Shown: piece after piece, positions 21,500 to 32,619 of the stretch
Numbering within the stretch: the first letter of the stretch is position 1
Layout: every line of letters starts with the position of its first letter
NCBI GenBank assembly: GCA_023548195.1
Contig: JAJHZJ010000808.1
Coordinates: 4,817,182 to 4,881,181, forward strand
DNA length: 64,000 nt
Source of the DNA: Bettongia penicillata ogilbyi
Lineage: Eukaryota; Chordata; Mammalia; Diprotodontia; Potoroidae
Reading direction: 5' to 3'
Position numbers and translations under genes: made by a program
Notes under the pieces: model-generated
What the model saw: only the letters and a program-made list of their open reading frames with translations
What the model was told of the DNA's origin: nothing
Databases searched by the model: none

Positions 21500-22330
21500 A
21501 AAAGGTTAGTTTTTGCGCAACCAAACCCAATGCTACCAAGATTAGGAGCAAAGCAGAAAACTGTGAAGGAATTTTTGCAACTAGTGTCTGTGATAAAGGC
21601 CTCATTTCTAAAATATATAGAGAAGTGAGTCAAGTGTACAAGAATACAAGTCATTCCCCAATTGATAAATGGTCAAAGGATATGAACAGGTATTTTGCAG
21701 AGGAAGAAATTAAAGCTATCTATAGTCATATGAAAAAATGCTCTAAATCACTATTGATTAGAGAGATGCAAATCAAACAACTCTGAGATACTATATCACA
21801 CCTATCAGATTGGCTAACATGACAAAACAGGAAGATGATAGATGTTGGAGAAGATGTGGGAGAGTTGGAACACTAATTCATTATTGGTGGAGCTGTGAGC
21901 TGATCCAACCATTCTGGAGAGCAATTTGGAACTATGCCAAAAGGGCTACAAAAATGTGCATACCCTTTGACCCAGCAATATCGCTTCTGGGACTGTATCC
22001 CCAACAGATCATAAAAATGAGAAAGGGTTCCACATGCACAAAAATATTTATAGCAGTACGCTTTGTGGTTGCCAAGAACTGGAAATCAAGGGGATGCCCA
22101 TCAATTGGGGAATGGCTGAATAAATTATGGTATATGAATGTAATGGAATACTATTGTGCTATAAGAAATGATGAACAGGAACACTTCAGAGAGGCCTGGA
22201 GAGATTTCTATGAACTGATGCTGAGCGAAAGGAGCTGAACCGGGAGAACTTTGTACACAGGAACAACCACAGTGTGTGAGGAATTTTTCTAGTAGACTCA
22301 GTACTTCATTGCAATGCAAGAACTTCATAC
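21500..22330 (+). mobile_element. 5'-truncated L1, ORF2 3' end
   Basis: It starts in ORF2 near ACCAATGCTACCAAGATTAG-like sequence and runs through TCATTCCCCAATTGATAAATGG, AGAGAGATGCAAATC and the C-terminal coding part to GTGTGTGAGGAATTTTTCTAG. The poly-A tail is missing and L2 begins at about 22340, so the 3' end is also lost. Confidence 0.9.
21640..22238 (+). pseudogene. L1 ORF2 C-terminal remnant, frameshifted
   Basis: The open part (21810-22238, 142 residues) matches the C-terminal cysteine-histidine segment of L1 ORF2 protein. It keeps CX3CX7HX4C (C12, C16, H24, C29 counting from 21810), then [14 protein letters not shown] and [23 protein letters not shown]2p supplies endonuclease and reverse transcriptase, but neither domain remains here. 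Upstream, AAATCAAACAA near 21773 lacks one A relative to the copy at about 23936, which breaks the frame. The TGA at 22236 replaces an AGA found in the other copy. Confidence 0.85.
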
Positions 22331-22339
22331 ATGTTATCT

Positions 22340-22600
22340 TATCTGACTACTGACGTCCCTGATCTCTTTTAATTAACTAAAATTCTATCTTCTGTTACAG
22401 GAAGCCTTCCCTAACAACTTTTTTTATTTCCTATTTGTCCTATATATAGTTGGCTCTGTATACATTTGTATGTTGCCTCCCCTAATAGATTTTAAGTTCC
22501 TTGAGGATAAAGACTGTCTTTCGCCTCTTTTTGTATTTGCAATGCTTAGCATAATACCTGGTATGTAGTAGACCATAAATGTTTACTAAATTAAATTTAT
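22340..22600 (+). mobile_element. L2 3' end
   Basis: It has CCCTGATCTCTTTTAATTAAC, CTGTTACAGGAAGCCTTCCC, AGATTTTAAGTTCCTTGAGGATAAAGACTG, ATGCTTAGCATAATACCTGG and AAATGTTTACTAAATT. Confidence 0.8.
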
Positions 22601-22604
22601 TTTG

Positions 22605-22795
22605 ATACTCAAAACAATCAAGGAAAGTATGATAATTTCCATTTCACAAATGAGGAAACTGAGGCTGAGACAGGTTAAGTGATTTGCCTAGGGTCACATG
22701 ACTAGTTAAGTGTCTGAGGGCAGGATTCTAACTCAGGTCTACAGGACTCTAGGTCAAATGTTTAAATATCCAGGCACCTAGCAGCCAAACATCAT
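22605..22795 (-). mobile_element. CORE-type SINE
   Basis: Inverted: CATTTCACAAATGAGGAAACTGAGGC, AGTGATTTGCCTAGGGTCACATGAC, TAACTCAGGTCTACAGGACTC, ending at CACCTAGCAGCC, the start of the head. Confidence 0.8.
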
Positions 22796-22799
22796 CTAT

Positions 22800-22960
22800 C
22801 GCCCCCCACATCATTCTATACATTAGAAAACAAACTGCAGATTTGCAGTAACTTCCAGAAGTCACACAGGTCATAAAGTAGCAGAGCTGGGAATGACCAC
22901 TAGTACTGAGCCTGTAAATCTAGCATTCTTTCTCTTATGCTAAACTGGCTCCCTATCCAA
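22800..22960 (-). mobile_element. MIR-like SINE
   Basis: Inverted and diverged: GTAACTTCCAGAAGTCACACAGG, AGCAGAGCTGGGAATGACC, and TCTAGCATTCTTTCTCTTATGC. Confidence 0.6.
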
Positions 22961-22964
22961 AGGA

Positions 22965-23865
22965 TTTCAAATTTTGAATTAATGGCACTTTGATTTTGCT
23001 ATTAAATGGTAATGTTTCACCTATTGTGATACATGAAACAAATGAAGTTCTGAGCAAATCAGGTGGATAAACTTCTTTTGGACAAGATCCACAATAAGCT
23101 TATTAAAAGGGGAAAGGATTCAGAAAAAACGGAGCAATTAAATTTCTTTTTTGATATTCTAGGTCTCCCTTGGGGATTTTTTTTAATTTGAAAGAAAAAA
23201 AAGAAAATATTTTAAATATTTCATTCCTTGAAGGACAGATAGGAGGAGAGATAGAACAAACAGAATTTAGATTAATTAAAAGGTTCACCATTCAGTTAAA
23301 CGGAACAAAAACAAACATTTTTAAACAGTCACAGGTGATGAATTCAGCTTACTGCTTTAAGTACCACTTAAGCTTGGTAGATAAAAAAAAAAAAAGAGAG
23401 ACAAACCCAGGAACACAGGTCCTGAACAAGACAGAAAAGAGGCTTCTAGCCAAGCCCCTGGATTTATGAGGCGTTAGCAACCTCTCCAAGGGCAACCAGA
23501 AAGCTTGTTCAAATGGTAATACATATGCTTTATTTTTGTAATTTCTCAACTGAGGGTAGTAAAATAAGAACAGGGCAAAAACCAAACACTGTAAGGTGTA
23601 AGTCCTCATTTTCAAGCATTTGTTCTGAGTTCAAATTAAAGGCCATAGGAATTTTAAGTTGGGAAAAAAACTATACAGTGGTGGCACACAAGATCCATTT
23701 TACTTGACATGCAAGGATCTGAGTAAACATGTCTTTGTTGTATACAAGGTAGACTTGAGTTTTTTTTAATCTCAGAGGTGAATGCTCAGCAAAAGCTTAA
23801 AAACCTTGGATCCTAAATTTGAATTCACATTTCTGGGTCTTTTCTCTTCAAACGGAAATGCTGTC
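22965..23865. other. Unrecognised AT-rich sequence
   Basis: No repeat family beyond A runs (23382-23394). The overlapping frames at 23103-23615 on both strands have no domain. Confidence 0.4.
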
Positions 23866-24462
23866 AAGATTTTACCAAGTCATATCTATAATCATATGAA
23901 AAAGTGCTCTAAATCACTATTGATTAGAGAGATGCAAATCAAAACAACTCTGAGGTACCACATCACACCTGTAAGATTGGCAAACATGACAGAACAAGAA
24001 AATGATAAATGCTGGAGAGGATGTGGGAGAGTTGGAACACTAATTCATTGTTGGTGGAGCTGTGAGATCATCCAACCCTTCTGGAGAACGGTTTGGAACT
24101 ATGCCCAAAGGGCTACAAAAATGTGCATACCCTTTGACCCAGAAATATCACTACTAGGATTGTATCCCCAAGAGATTATAAAAACGGGAAAGGGTCCCAC
24201 GTGTACAAAAATATTTATAGCAGCACTCTATGTGGTAGCCAAAAACTGGAAGTCAAGGGGATGCCCATCAATTGGGGAATGGCTGAATAAATTATGGTAT
24301 ATGAATGTAATGGAGTACTATTGCGCCATAAGAAATGATGAACAAGAAGACTTCAGGGAGGCCTGGAAGGACTTATATGATCTGATGCTGAGCGAAAGGA
24401 GCAGAACCAGGAGAACTTTGTGCACAGCAACGACCACAGTGTGCGAGAGTTTTTTCTGGTAG
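23782..24462 (+). pseudogene. Chance fusion ORF ending in L1 ORF2 C terminus
   Basis: A 226-codon frame with its own ATG. Residues 1 to about 33 come from flanking DNA upstream of the L1 junction at 23882. The rest is the L1 ORF2 C-terminal segment with the CX3CX7HX4C motif at C77, C81, H89 and C94, then [15 protein letters not shown] and [20 protein letters not shown]. It is a 3' fragment of ORF2, not a gene. The fused start is an accident of the insertion site unless transcripts prove otherwise. Confidence 0.85.
23866..23881 (+). repeat. 5' target-site duplication of L1
   Basis: AAGATTTTACCAAGTC, repeated exactly at 24904-24919 after the poly-A. Confidence 0.92.
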
Positions 24463-24903
24463 ACTTGGAACTTTGTAATAACACAAGAACTTACTGAGAA
24501 AAAAAAAAAAAATCCTAATGTTGATCTTCTAAGGCAAAATGCCTTCCACACTCAGAGAAAGAAATGTGGAAGTCACTTGCAGAATGTAGCAGATCATGTT
24601 TGTGTGTGGGTGGGTTTCAGTGTATTATGTGTTGATTTGTTATATGATTTCTTCCATTTATTTTAGTTCGACTACATAGCATGAATATAGTGAAAATGTG
24701 CTCAATAGGAAAGTATATGTAGAACCTAAACAGAATTGTATGCTGTCATGGGGAGGGAGGGGGGTATTGTGGGAAGGGTGGGGGGAAATAAAATCTTAAC
24801 TTTAAGGAAATGATTGTAAAACATTAAAAAAAAATTAAATTAATAATAAAAAAAAAGAAAAAAAAATAAAAAAATAAAAGAGGAAAAAAAAAAAAAAAAA
24901 AAA
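23882..24903 (+). mobile_element. 5'-truncated L1 with poly-A and target-site duplication
   Basis: It contains the ORF2 3' end, then a 3' UTR (GTTTGTGTGTGGGTGGGTTTC, GGGGAGGGAGGGGGG) and a long A-rich tail (about 24824-24903). A perfect 16-bp duplication flanks it. The intact duplication and open frame make it one of the youngest insertions in the window. It carries no endonuclease or reverse transcriptase domain and cannot move itself. Confidence 0.95.
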
Positions 24904-24919
24904 AAGATTTTACCAAGTC
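24904..24919 (+). repeat. 3' target-site duplication of L1
   Basis: Exact copy of 23866-23881. Confidence 0.92.
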
Positions 24920-25014
24920 TCCATAAAAGTAAAATGAGGAAATCAACCTGTCACGTTATTAAAATGAATGGTTTCAATATTACTCACAAAAAAGAAGTTA
25001 TATAGCTAATCAAA

Positions 25015-25165
25015 AAGAGCATTAGTCTGAGCTCTGGCATGTATTCATTGGGTAAAGTCACTTAACTTTTCTTAGCCTCAGGTTTCTCATCTGTAAAATA
25101 GGGACACTTCTGTTCATACTATCTACTACACAGAGTATAAGGAAAGTATTTGGTAAAACATAATA
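25015..25165 (+). mobile_element. MIR-like SINE
   Basis: AAAGTCACTTAACTTTTCTTAGCC is followed by GGTTTCTCATCTGTAAAATAGGGAC and ACACAGAGTATAAGGAAAGTATTTGG. The head is missing. Confidence 0.7.
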
Positions 25166-25169
25166 GAAA

Positions 25170-25605
25170 TTATGTACATTCTCTGAACCGTCAAATCAAT
25201 TATAATCTCCTTTGGTGATTTGGTGATATCTACGGATCCCTCCCTGAGAACAATGTTTTTAAATGTATAAAATATAATATACAGGATTACAAAAGAAATC
25301 AATTATATTGAAATAAAGATGCCACTTACTTTCCATCTAAGTTCACAGAACTCTTGAAATCTGTCCTTGGATGTCAGTTTAAGAACTCCTGCTTTAGACA
25401 ATGACTCACAGTCTTGACATTTGTGCTTTTTAAATCTCTGCCTAAATTGTTTCAAGGATGTAAAATCTATTTTGTTGTGTCTTTTCAATATTTTTAGAAT
25501 AAACATATTTTAATAGATAGCTAAATAGTGTGACCAGCAAGTTAATACAAAGGCTACATGCAACTGTGATCAAAGTTCAAAAAATTAAGCTAAATACCAT
25601 TTTAA
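25170..25605. other. Unrecognised AT-rich sequence
   Basis: Nothing recognised. Confidence 0.4.
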
Positions 25606-25800
25606 AGACAGATCCAGGAGACAATGGCACATTAGACAAAGTGCTGGTTTTGGAGTCAGAGATCCTGAATTCAAATCCTGGATCTGACATTTACTAACTG
25701 TGACTTTGACCAAGTCCCCTACACCTCCTTCAGGATCTGAGTTTCCCTGACTTTCAGGAAAACTATTTGGAATTAAGTAAAAAAGAAGAAAAGTCACTCA
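25606..25800 (+). mobile_element. CORE-type SINE, 5' part
   Basis: It has the head AGGAGACAATGGCACATTAGACAAAG, then GGAGTCAGAGATCCTGAATTC, ATCTGACATTTACTAACTG and CCAAGTCCCCTACACC. The 3' part is lost. Confidence 0.75.
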
Positions 25801-25869
25801 ACTTTTGTGCCTTTGAACTAAATGATCTTTCTGCTGGACACAGGATCTGAGGAGGTCAAAGACAGAAAG

Positions 25870-26305
25870 GAATATCTCACATATCAAAATACTCATAGGA
25901 ACTTTTTTTGTGTGTAATAGTAAAGAATCAGAAACAAAGTTGGTACCCAGCAGTTAAAGGAATGGCTGCACAAACTGTTACGGAATACTATTATGGTACA
26001 AAAAAATGAAGACTTTGAGAAACTCAGAAAATCATAGGAAGACTTTTATAAATTGATTCAGAGTAAAGTAAGAACCAGAAAAACAAACAATGTACACAAC
26101 TACAATGAAGCAAATGAAAACAATAAAACTGAACTTTATGCAATTACGCCCACTAAGAAAAGATGTGGAAAATGCCTCTCTTTTTCCTTGGTGAGGTGTG
26201 GAACGGTTATATGCTGTTGGGTACAGTAAAATGTGTCCTGGGTTTTGTTCAGCTGTTTCTTCGTCTTTGTTATATGGAAAGCTTCACTGAAGAGAGGAGG
26301 GAATG
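25870..26305 (+). mobile_element. Old L1 3' end
   Basis: Diverged ORF2 end: AAAGGAATGGCTGCACAAACTG, GGAATACTATTATGG, AGAACCAGAAAAACAAACAATG, then 3' UTR with GAAAAGATGTGGAAAATGCC. No open frame remains, and it is much older than the copies at 21.5 and 23.9 kb. Confidence 0.7.
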
Positions 26306-26307
26306 AG

Positions 26308-26368
26308 TTGTATAACGTGCCTGGAATATAGTAACAAGTCCCTAATAAATGCTGATTAATTTATACTT
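26308..26368 (+). mobile_element. L2 3' terminus
   Basis: GTGCCTGGAATATAGTAACAAGTCCCTAATAAATGCTGATTAATTTA. Confidence 0.7.
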
Positions 26369-26521
26369 CGAAACAACTGTCATGCAAAAAGCAAAAGAAA
26401 TCCTAATTTTTTTTAAAGAAATAAGGAAATTAGACTAACTGATCACTAAGACCCCTTTGAATGTTATGATCCTAATACCACATACATTTTGATTTTAAAT
26501 CGCACAGCGTAATTATAATGA

Positions 26522-26850
26522 TTCACAGGTAACATTTCTATAGTGCTTACTTTGTGCTGGGCACTGTGCTAAGAATTTTTAAATTTTCTCATTTGCTCCT
26601 CACAACAATCCTGAGATATAGGTAAGTATTTTTTTCTGGATTTTACAGATGAGGAAAGCAAGGCAAATAGAAGATAAGTGACTTACCCAGGGTCACACGG
26701 CTAGTAATAACGGTACAAATAATAGCTAACATTTCTATTATGCTTAGATGTGCCAGGCAAGATGCTAAGCACTTCAAAATTATTATCTCATGTGACCCTC
26801 ACAATAACCCTGGGAGATGGGTAATACAATAATCCCCGTTTTAAGAGCTC
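26522..26850 (-). mobile_element. Two tandem CORE-type SINE fragments
   Basis: The first (26525-26710) has TGCTTACTTTGTGCTGGGCACTGTGC, CTCACAACAATCCTGAG, TTTTACAGATGAGGAAAGC and CACCCAGGGTCACACGG-like sequence. The second (26712-26850) repeats only the 3' portion: ATAATAGCTAACATTTC, ATGTGACCCTCACAATAACCCTGGGAG. Both are inverted. Confidence 0.8.
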
Positions 26851-26854
26851 CACT

Positions 26855-27588
26855 GATGAGATTTTATTCCTTAAGCGGCCTCTGTAAGCAGTAGTTCTGT
26901 TCCAAAGGAGATGAATTATCTCAGCATAACCAGTATATAAAACAGTCACTTACTAGGCAAGTGCAGAGAAGACTTTGAGAAGCACCCCAGAGGGATAACC
27001 CTAAGCAAAATCCAAGTCCCACCTCCTTCCTTTCTGTACTCCTTTCACATCTCCTGTTTTCATTTCCCCAAGAAGCTAATGACCTTATGCTGCCCTTCTA
27101 CATACCCAAAGTCATTCCCAGTCCTTCAGTTCATCTAATTTAAAAATGTATCCTTTAATTTCATAATTTAACAATAATTTAGTAAACCTAAAGGTGGAAT
27201 TTCAGCTAAACAAAGGCTATGCAAGACTGAGTCTCCTTCCCAAATGACATTTGTTTTTTTTTTTAAAGGAGAAGTGGGTTTATGTATTCAACTCTCTAGT
27301 CAGTAAAATGGAAGAAAACAAATTTTTAAGGCAGAAAAATTTTGCTAAGTCACCAGAGCACAAACCAAGCCAAAAAGACTTCAAGTGGGCCCAAGTCCTA
27401 GACAATGTCTGCTTTTTGAGGACAAGCCTCACTAAATACCACGGAGCTCATTACCACCAGGTTGGCCACATAATGATGAATTCTTAGGCCCTAGTTACCC
27501 ACAGTACAAAGAAAATTACAAAGACTGACCAGGCGGGTCTGGTGAAGGATATGCTCCTGTGATCAGGGAATTTACAAGTCAGCTGCAT
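26855..27588. other. Unrecognised sequence
   Basis: No repeat recognised. A 78-codon frame at 27251-27487 lacks an obvious splice context or domain. Confidence 0.4.
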
Positions 27589-27905
27589 CACTGATGGGCT
27601 TGGGGACCCTGAGCAAGTATAACCTCTCTGCACTTAGGTTTCCTCACCTGTAAAAAGAATGCAATAACGCTGACATCACCAAAGGTGGTTGTGAGAATCA
27701 AATGTGGTACTGAAGGTGCCAAGTAAATGTGAACAGGATCACCGGAGATGAGAGGAAACTTAGAAGACATCTAGTCCAAGTCTTTCATTTTAGAGATGAA
27801 GAAACTGAAGCCTAAGAGGTAACTTTAAGTGACTTGCCCAAGACCACAAAGGCACGAAATGACCAGGATTCAAACCCAGGTCGAGTCTTGACTGTGCCAT
27901 TTACT
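27589..27905. mobile_element. MIR-like SINEs in opposite orientation
   Basis: Plus-strand copy at about 27598-27735: CCCTGAGCAAGTATAACCTC, GTTTCCTCACCTGTAAAAAG, GTTGTGAGAATCAAATGTGG. Minus-strand copy at about 27750-27900: ACATCTAGTCCAAGTCTTTC, TTTAGAGATGAAGAAACTGAAGCC, AGTGACTTGCCCAAGACCAC, GATTCAAACCCAGG. Confidence 0.75.
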
Positions 27906-28059
27906 ACCTGTGTCATCAAACAGCTATCATTGTTATTATTCTGAGACAGAGACCACCCTGCACCCAGGTCAGCCAAAAGAAAAGGGGGAGGCAAGAGTCT
28001 CCCACTTCTGAAAGGTTGCCCATCCTTGTAATTGATCATGGGATGCCATAGCATCCAAT

Positions 28060-28295
28060 AGTGTAGTAGGAAGTAGGATAGTGGAATCTAATTTTAAAGA
28101 GTGCTATATTTGGAGCCTGAGGATCTAGGTTTGAACCTCAGCTCTGTCATTTACATCTATGTGACCCTGGACAAGGTACTTCTCCCCCTTGGGTTTCAGT
28201 TTCCATCTGTAGGAAAGAGTTCCATTGGATGATCTCCAGCCAGCTCTAGTCCTTCCTGCTCTAAATCTGTGAACTTATAAGTAGAGTAACATTTC
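28060..28295 (+). mobile_element. MIR-like SINE, near full length
   Basis: It has GGAGCCTGAGGATCTAGGTTTG, GCTCTGTCATTTACATCTATGTGACCC, GTTTCAGTTTCCATCTG, and an end TTGGATGATCTCCAGCCAGCTCTAGTCC. Confidence 0.8.
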
Positions 28296-28429
28296 CACGG
28301 TCTCCTCCAACTCTATCTAGTAAGATCCTAATTCCTTGAAGATGCCTTTTTTGGTAACTAGTATTTATTTAAAAAAAAAAAAGGGTCCTTTGTCTTTAAA
28401 AATACATGAAACTTTAAAAGCCACTTCCT

Positions 28430-28548
28430 TTAGAATGCAAGATCCTTGACGGTAGGGGCTGGTTTGGGCTTTTGTCTGTTAGTGATCCCACTAACACAGT
28501 GCCTGGCACTCAGCAAAAGCTTAATAAATATTTATTGACAGATTAAAG
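28430..28548 (+). mobile_element. L2 3' end
   Basis: It has AGAATGCAAGATCCTTGACGG, CTAACACAGTGCCTGGCACTCAGC and AATAAATATTTATTGAC. Confidence 0.85.
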
Positions 28549-28549
28549 A

Positions 28550-29335
28550 AAATATCTAAATTACCAAGAAAAACTCAAAAAAAGCATCATTTGGTCCCCA
28601 AGTCAAAATTGGCAGGGTGGGGAGAGGGAGAATGACACCATGATTTGAAAAAGACAAAGAAATCTTTCACTAAATCAGGAGCTTCTACTTTTATTAAGCA
28701 AACCTTTAAAAAGAAAAAGACTTGGTAAGGCAAACTATTCTCAGATTCTGGGGAAAAAATGTCCCGCCATTTTTAATATCTCTCAGTCAAGGAACAAATT
28801 CCTGGGTACTTGCCATGCCCAAACACAGAGAAACATTTAAACACACAGTTTAAAATGTACACATGTTTACTTATTCAGAATACCGAAGGACAATGTCAAC
28901 CAAAGAAATCTTCATATTCATTACTTCAAATCCCAGTATGTGAAACGAAGCTTTTATTTATTCTGAAATCCTATTCTGAATTTAAATAAAGACAATTCTT
29001 AAGGTAGTGTATAAGAAGACAAAAGACACATCTGAGCACATCCATAAAAAGTTATTAAAGGTCTCCATGTGCAGGAAAACATGGGCTTTAAGCCTCATAT
29101 CTCTTCCCCTTTTTCTCCCCAATCATAGTTCCAATGCTATCAGTGGCACAAATGTTAGAAGCAGGTAATTCAGCAGCCTAGCTACACAAAGAACAGAAAT
29201 CAGGCATTGTCATTGCTACGTAGAACTGTCAACAACATGGAAAGAAATGCTCCCAAATAGCAGAATAATTCAGAGAACCTAGGAACCATCCATGTGGGTA
29301 CAACCTCCAGCAATGCAAATTCAAACATGCCTCCT
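28550..29335. other. Unrecognised sequence
   Basis: Nothing recognised; A-rich patches only. Confidence 0.4.
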
Positions 29336-29339
29336 CACC

Positions 29340-29470
29340 CTGTGTCATTCTCTTGGGCATAATTATTAAGTAGGTGTGTGAGAATCAAGAATTAAAGTAA
29401 CCTGCTCATGACCACTTAGCCAGCATCAAGGACAGGGTTCTAACCTATGTCCTCTTGTCTCTCAAAGAAT
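29340..29470 (-). mobile_element. Possible MIR remnant
   Basis: AAGTAACCTGCTCATGACCACTTAGCC and GGACAGGGTTCTAACC follow the antisense MIR order, but are weak. Confidence 0.4.
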
Positions 29471-29739
29471 GTCATCTTTCAAAATGCAGTAAAGAGTTAC
29501 AGTTAACTGGACACCAGACACATTATCAACACAGATCTGACAAGAACTTGGGAACTTGAGGAAACAGCATATTGACATATATGCTCTGGTTACTGTAAAA
29601 CACTTATTCAAAATCTTCTATTTTAGGACCTTTCTTGCAATGATAAATAATATGTGTCTAAAAGTAAGTATTGAGTAATAAGTAAGCATTCTCTGTAACG
29701 GGGGTAAACTAGAAGTCTTTCCATAAGATCAGAGGCAAG

Positions 29740-30810
29740 GAAAGCATGTCCTCTGACAAAGGCCTCATTTCTCAAATATATATATATTTGGAAGTGGGTT
29801 AAATTTTTAAAAATAAGAGCTATTCCCCAATTGATAAATGATCAAAGGATATAGGATGATTCCAAAAGCAGAGACTTAATGTGACTATCAATAGTCATAT
29901 TAAAAAATATTCTAAGTCACTACTGATTAGAGAAATGCAAATTAAAACAACTCTGAATCACCACCTCATACCAATCAGATTGGCTCACGTGACAGAAAAG
30001 GAAAAGGACAGCTACAAAAGGCAACTTGGAAAAATAGAGACACTAACGCACTATTGTTGGTGGAGTTGTGAACCGGTCCCACCATTCTGGAAAATAATTT
30101 GGAATTATACTCAAAGGGCTATAAAACTGTGTATACCCTAGGACCCAGCAATACCATTACAAGTTCTCTATTCCAAAGAGATCAAAGAAAAGGGAAAAGA
30201 CCTATATGTACAAAAATATTTACATTAGCTCTTTTTGTAGTGGCAAAGATTTGGAAATTGCAGGGATGCCCATTAACAGGGAATGGATGCACAAACTGTG
30301 GTGGCTAATTATGATGAAATATCATTGTGCTAAAAGAAATGATGAAGGGGATGGTTTCAGAATAACTTGGGAAGATTTATATGAATTCATGCCAAGTGAA
30401 GCGAGCAGAAGGGGAGAATGCTGTACACAGTAACAGAAATATTGTAATGATAATCAACTGACAAACTTAGCTACTCTGATCAAGAAAACGATCCAAAGAC
30501 AATTCCCAAGGACCCATGAAGAAAAACGCTGATCACCTCCAAGGAGAGAACTGATGAACACTGATTACAAATTGAAACACACTTTTTTATGTCTTGCTTT
30601 TTGTATGTTCTTTTGTAACACAGCTGATATAGAAATATGTTCTGCCTGACTTCATAAGCATAATGGGTATCATGTTGCCTGCCTTTTCAATAGATGAGGG
30701 AGGGATGGGAAAGAGAAAGAAATCATTTGGAACTCAATTTTTTTTAAAAAGGCTTAAAATATAATTAAGAAATATTTAATAAAATAAAAACAATCTAAAA
30801 ATTGAGAAAT
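29740..30810 (+). mobile_element. Older L1 3' end
   Basis: ORF2-derived sequence starts near CTGACAAAGGCCTCATTTCTC and passes through ATTCCCCAATTGATAAATG and AGAGAAATGCAAATTAAAAC. A 3' UTR with GGGATGGGAAAG and a decayed A-rich tail follows. It is more diverged than the copy at 23.9 kb. Confidence 0.88.
29881..30433 (+). pseudogene. L1 ORF2 C-terminal remnant, multiple frameshifts
   Basis: Three overlapping frames (29881-30141, 30099-30308, 30206-30433) together span the ORF2 C terminus, so at least two indels are present. The two cysteines of the CX3C pair are lost (DSYKRQLGKIETLTHYCWWSC region), while WWSC and MPSEASR-type downstream marks remain. Confidence 0.8.
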
Positions 30811-31089
30811 ATTTGACATAATAAACTAAAAAGGTAGTAAAACAAAACTGTCCATTTTTCCCACTTCTCTTCTGGACAGTAAGGTATGAGGAGACAAGAA
30901 TAGAAAAAACTGGGGAAAATATTAATGAATGAGCAGAAACTGGCATTCTGAAAGTCTCCTCTTTTCATCTGAAATTTTGGAGGGGAAGGAATGTGTTCTT
31001 TAACCAAGAAAATCTAGTCCAGGTGTCACTTTCAAGTAAGATACTCAACACCCTGATAGAGGCAGCAGGAAAAAAAAATGAAAAATCTA

Positions 31090-31300
31090 CTAATCATCAG
31101 TCAGAAAGACCTGGTTTTGAATCTTACCTCAGAAACTTAGTGGTGTAATCCCAGGCAAGTCACTAACTTCCCTAAACCTTAGTTTCCTCTCAAGATTGTT
31201 GCAAGGATCAAATGAGAATGTATACAAAGTCCTCTGCAGATCTCAGAGTACTGTGGAAATGCGAGTTAGTAGTAGTATTAAATTTAAATTAAAATCTAAA
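31090..31300 (+). mobile_element. CORE-type SINE
   Basis: It has GTCAGAAAGACCTGGTTTTG, CTTAGTGGTGTAATCCCAGGCAAGTCAC, AAACCTTAGTTTCCTC, and GATTGTTGCAAGGATCAAATGAG. Confidence 0.75.
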
Positions 31301-31304
31301 GTTT

Positions 31305-31860
31305 TATATAGAACATCAGCAGTAGACAATTCTACTGTCTGGTATTACACTGACCTATAAAAGATGAAGGAGTCATGATTCTTAATATAATCATTACATT
31401 TTTATGAAAAAGTATATAGTAGAAAAAAATGGAACTGAAGAAAACTCAGAGAAAGGCTATTAGGAACCAGGAGCAAAAGCATGAGAATCTAATTCTAATT
31501 CAGAAACACCTATGTATCTAGATAATAAATGAGACAAAGATGGCACCCAAACTTACATCTAGAAGTCTTCACTTTTCTCTAAAAATCAAATTATCTATTT
31601 TAGATTTTTTTCTATGACATGTCCTGCATACCCTTCAAACTGAAAATGTTATAAACTTAACCCACGCCTTCAAAACTGGCACTCCTCCATTTTCTTATTT
31701 CCAATGATGTGACACCATCATTACTCCAGTCATCTAGACTTGAAATATAAAAGTCTAATTAATTAGACTCCTCCCTCTCCCTAACTCCTCATAGTTAATA
31801 TTCTCTACAAACCATGAAAAATCTATCTATTCTTCAAGCCCTTCCTCAAATGTCTTCTTC
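31305..31860. other. Unrecognised AT-rich sequence
   Basis: Nothing recognised. Confidence 0.35.
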
Positions 31861-31861
31861 T

Positions 31862-31980
31862 CACACAGTAATTAAACAGATATTTATTGAGTTCCTGCTA
31901 TGGGCAAAGTAATTCATGAAATAGAAGGATGAAAACAGTTCTTTTGCTTCAAAATCTTATAATTATTGAATTAAAAAAAC
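31862..31980 (-). mobile_element. L2 3' end
   Basis: ATTAAACAGATATTTATTGAGTTCCTGCTATGGGC followed by CAGTTCTTTTGCTTCAAAATCTTATAA is antisense L2. Confidence 0.6.
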
Positions 31981-31984
31981 CAAA

Positions 31985-32500
31985 GAATTAGAAGTTGGAA
32001 GAAATGTCAGTGACCATCTAGTCAAACCCATACACCCCCTTCCCAAAGGAATCTAACCAGGAAGGGGTTATTCATCTTCTGCCTCAAGTCCTCCAGTGAG
32101 GGAGAACCCACCACATCCTAAAGCAGACCAGGCCACTTCTGGAGGTCTCTAATTTCCAGGAAGCTTTTTCTTGACAAAACTAACTTTTCCTTTATGCAAT
32201 TTTGACCCATGTTCATGTTTTCCTTTTGGGGCCAAACAGAGCAACCCTTTTCTCTTTCTGACATGACAGATCTTTGACAGAAACTCTCTTCTAACTCTTC
32301 CTTTCTCTAGGTTTTCAGTTTCTTCAAACAGTCCACATACAGCATGGATTCCAGTCCATTTGGCATCTGATTTGACCTTCTCTGTATGTTGTCCAACTTA
32401 TCAATGTCCTTCCTAAACTACGCCACTCAAAACTGAACGCAATGTTCCAACCTAGAAGAAAGGATAAGGTAAGCACATAAATCATGATAACATAAAGCAG
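31985..32500 (-). mobile_element. L3/CR1-clade LINE fragment
   Basis: Antisense of the CR1/L3 3' part: CCATCTAGTCAAACCC, CAAGTCCTCCAGTGAGGGAG, GGGGCCAAACAGAGC, CTTCAAACAGTCCACATACAGC, CCAACTTATCAATGTCCTTCC and CACTCAAAACTGAACGCAATG occur in family order. Confidence 0.8.
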
Positions 32501-32619
32501 ATTATGGTCACTACCATGCAAAAAGGACAAAAGGAACTATAGGATTAAGCAGCTGGAAGAGGAACCCTTTCTCTTTCCTCTGAACTCCCATAACACTTAT
32601 CCTTCATGCTTGGAGATAT

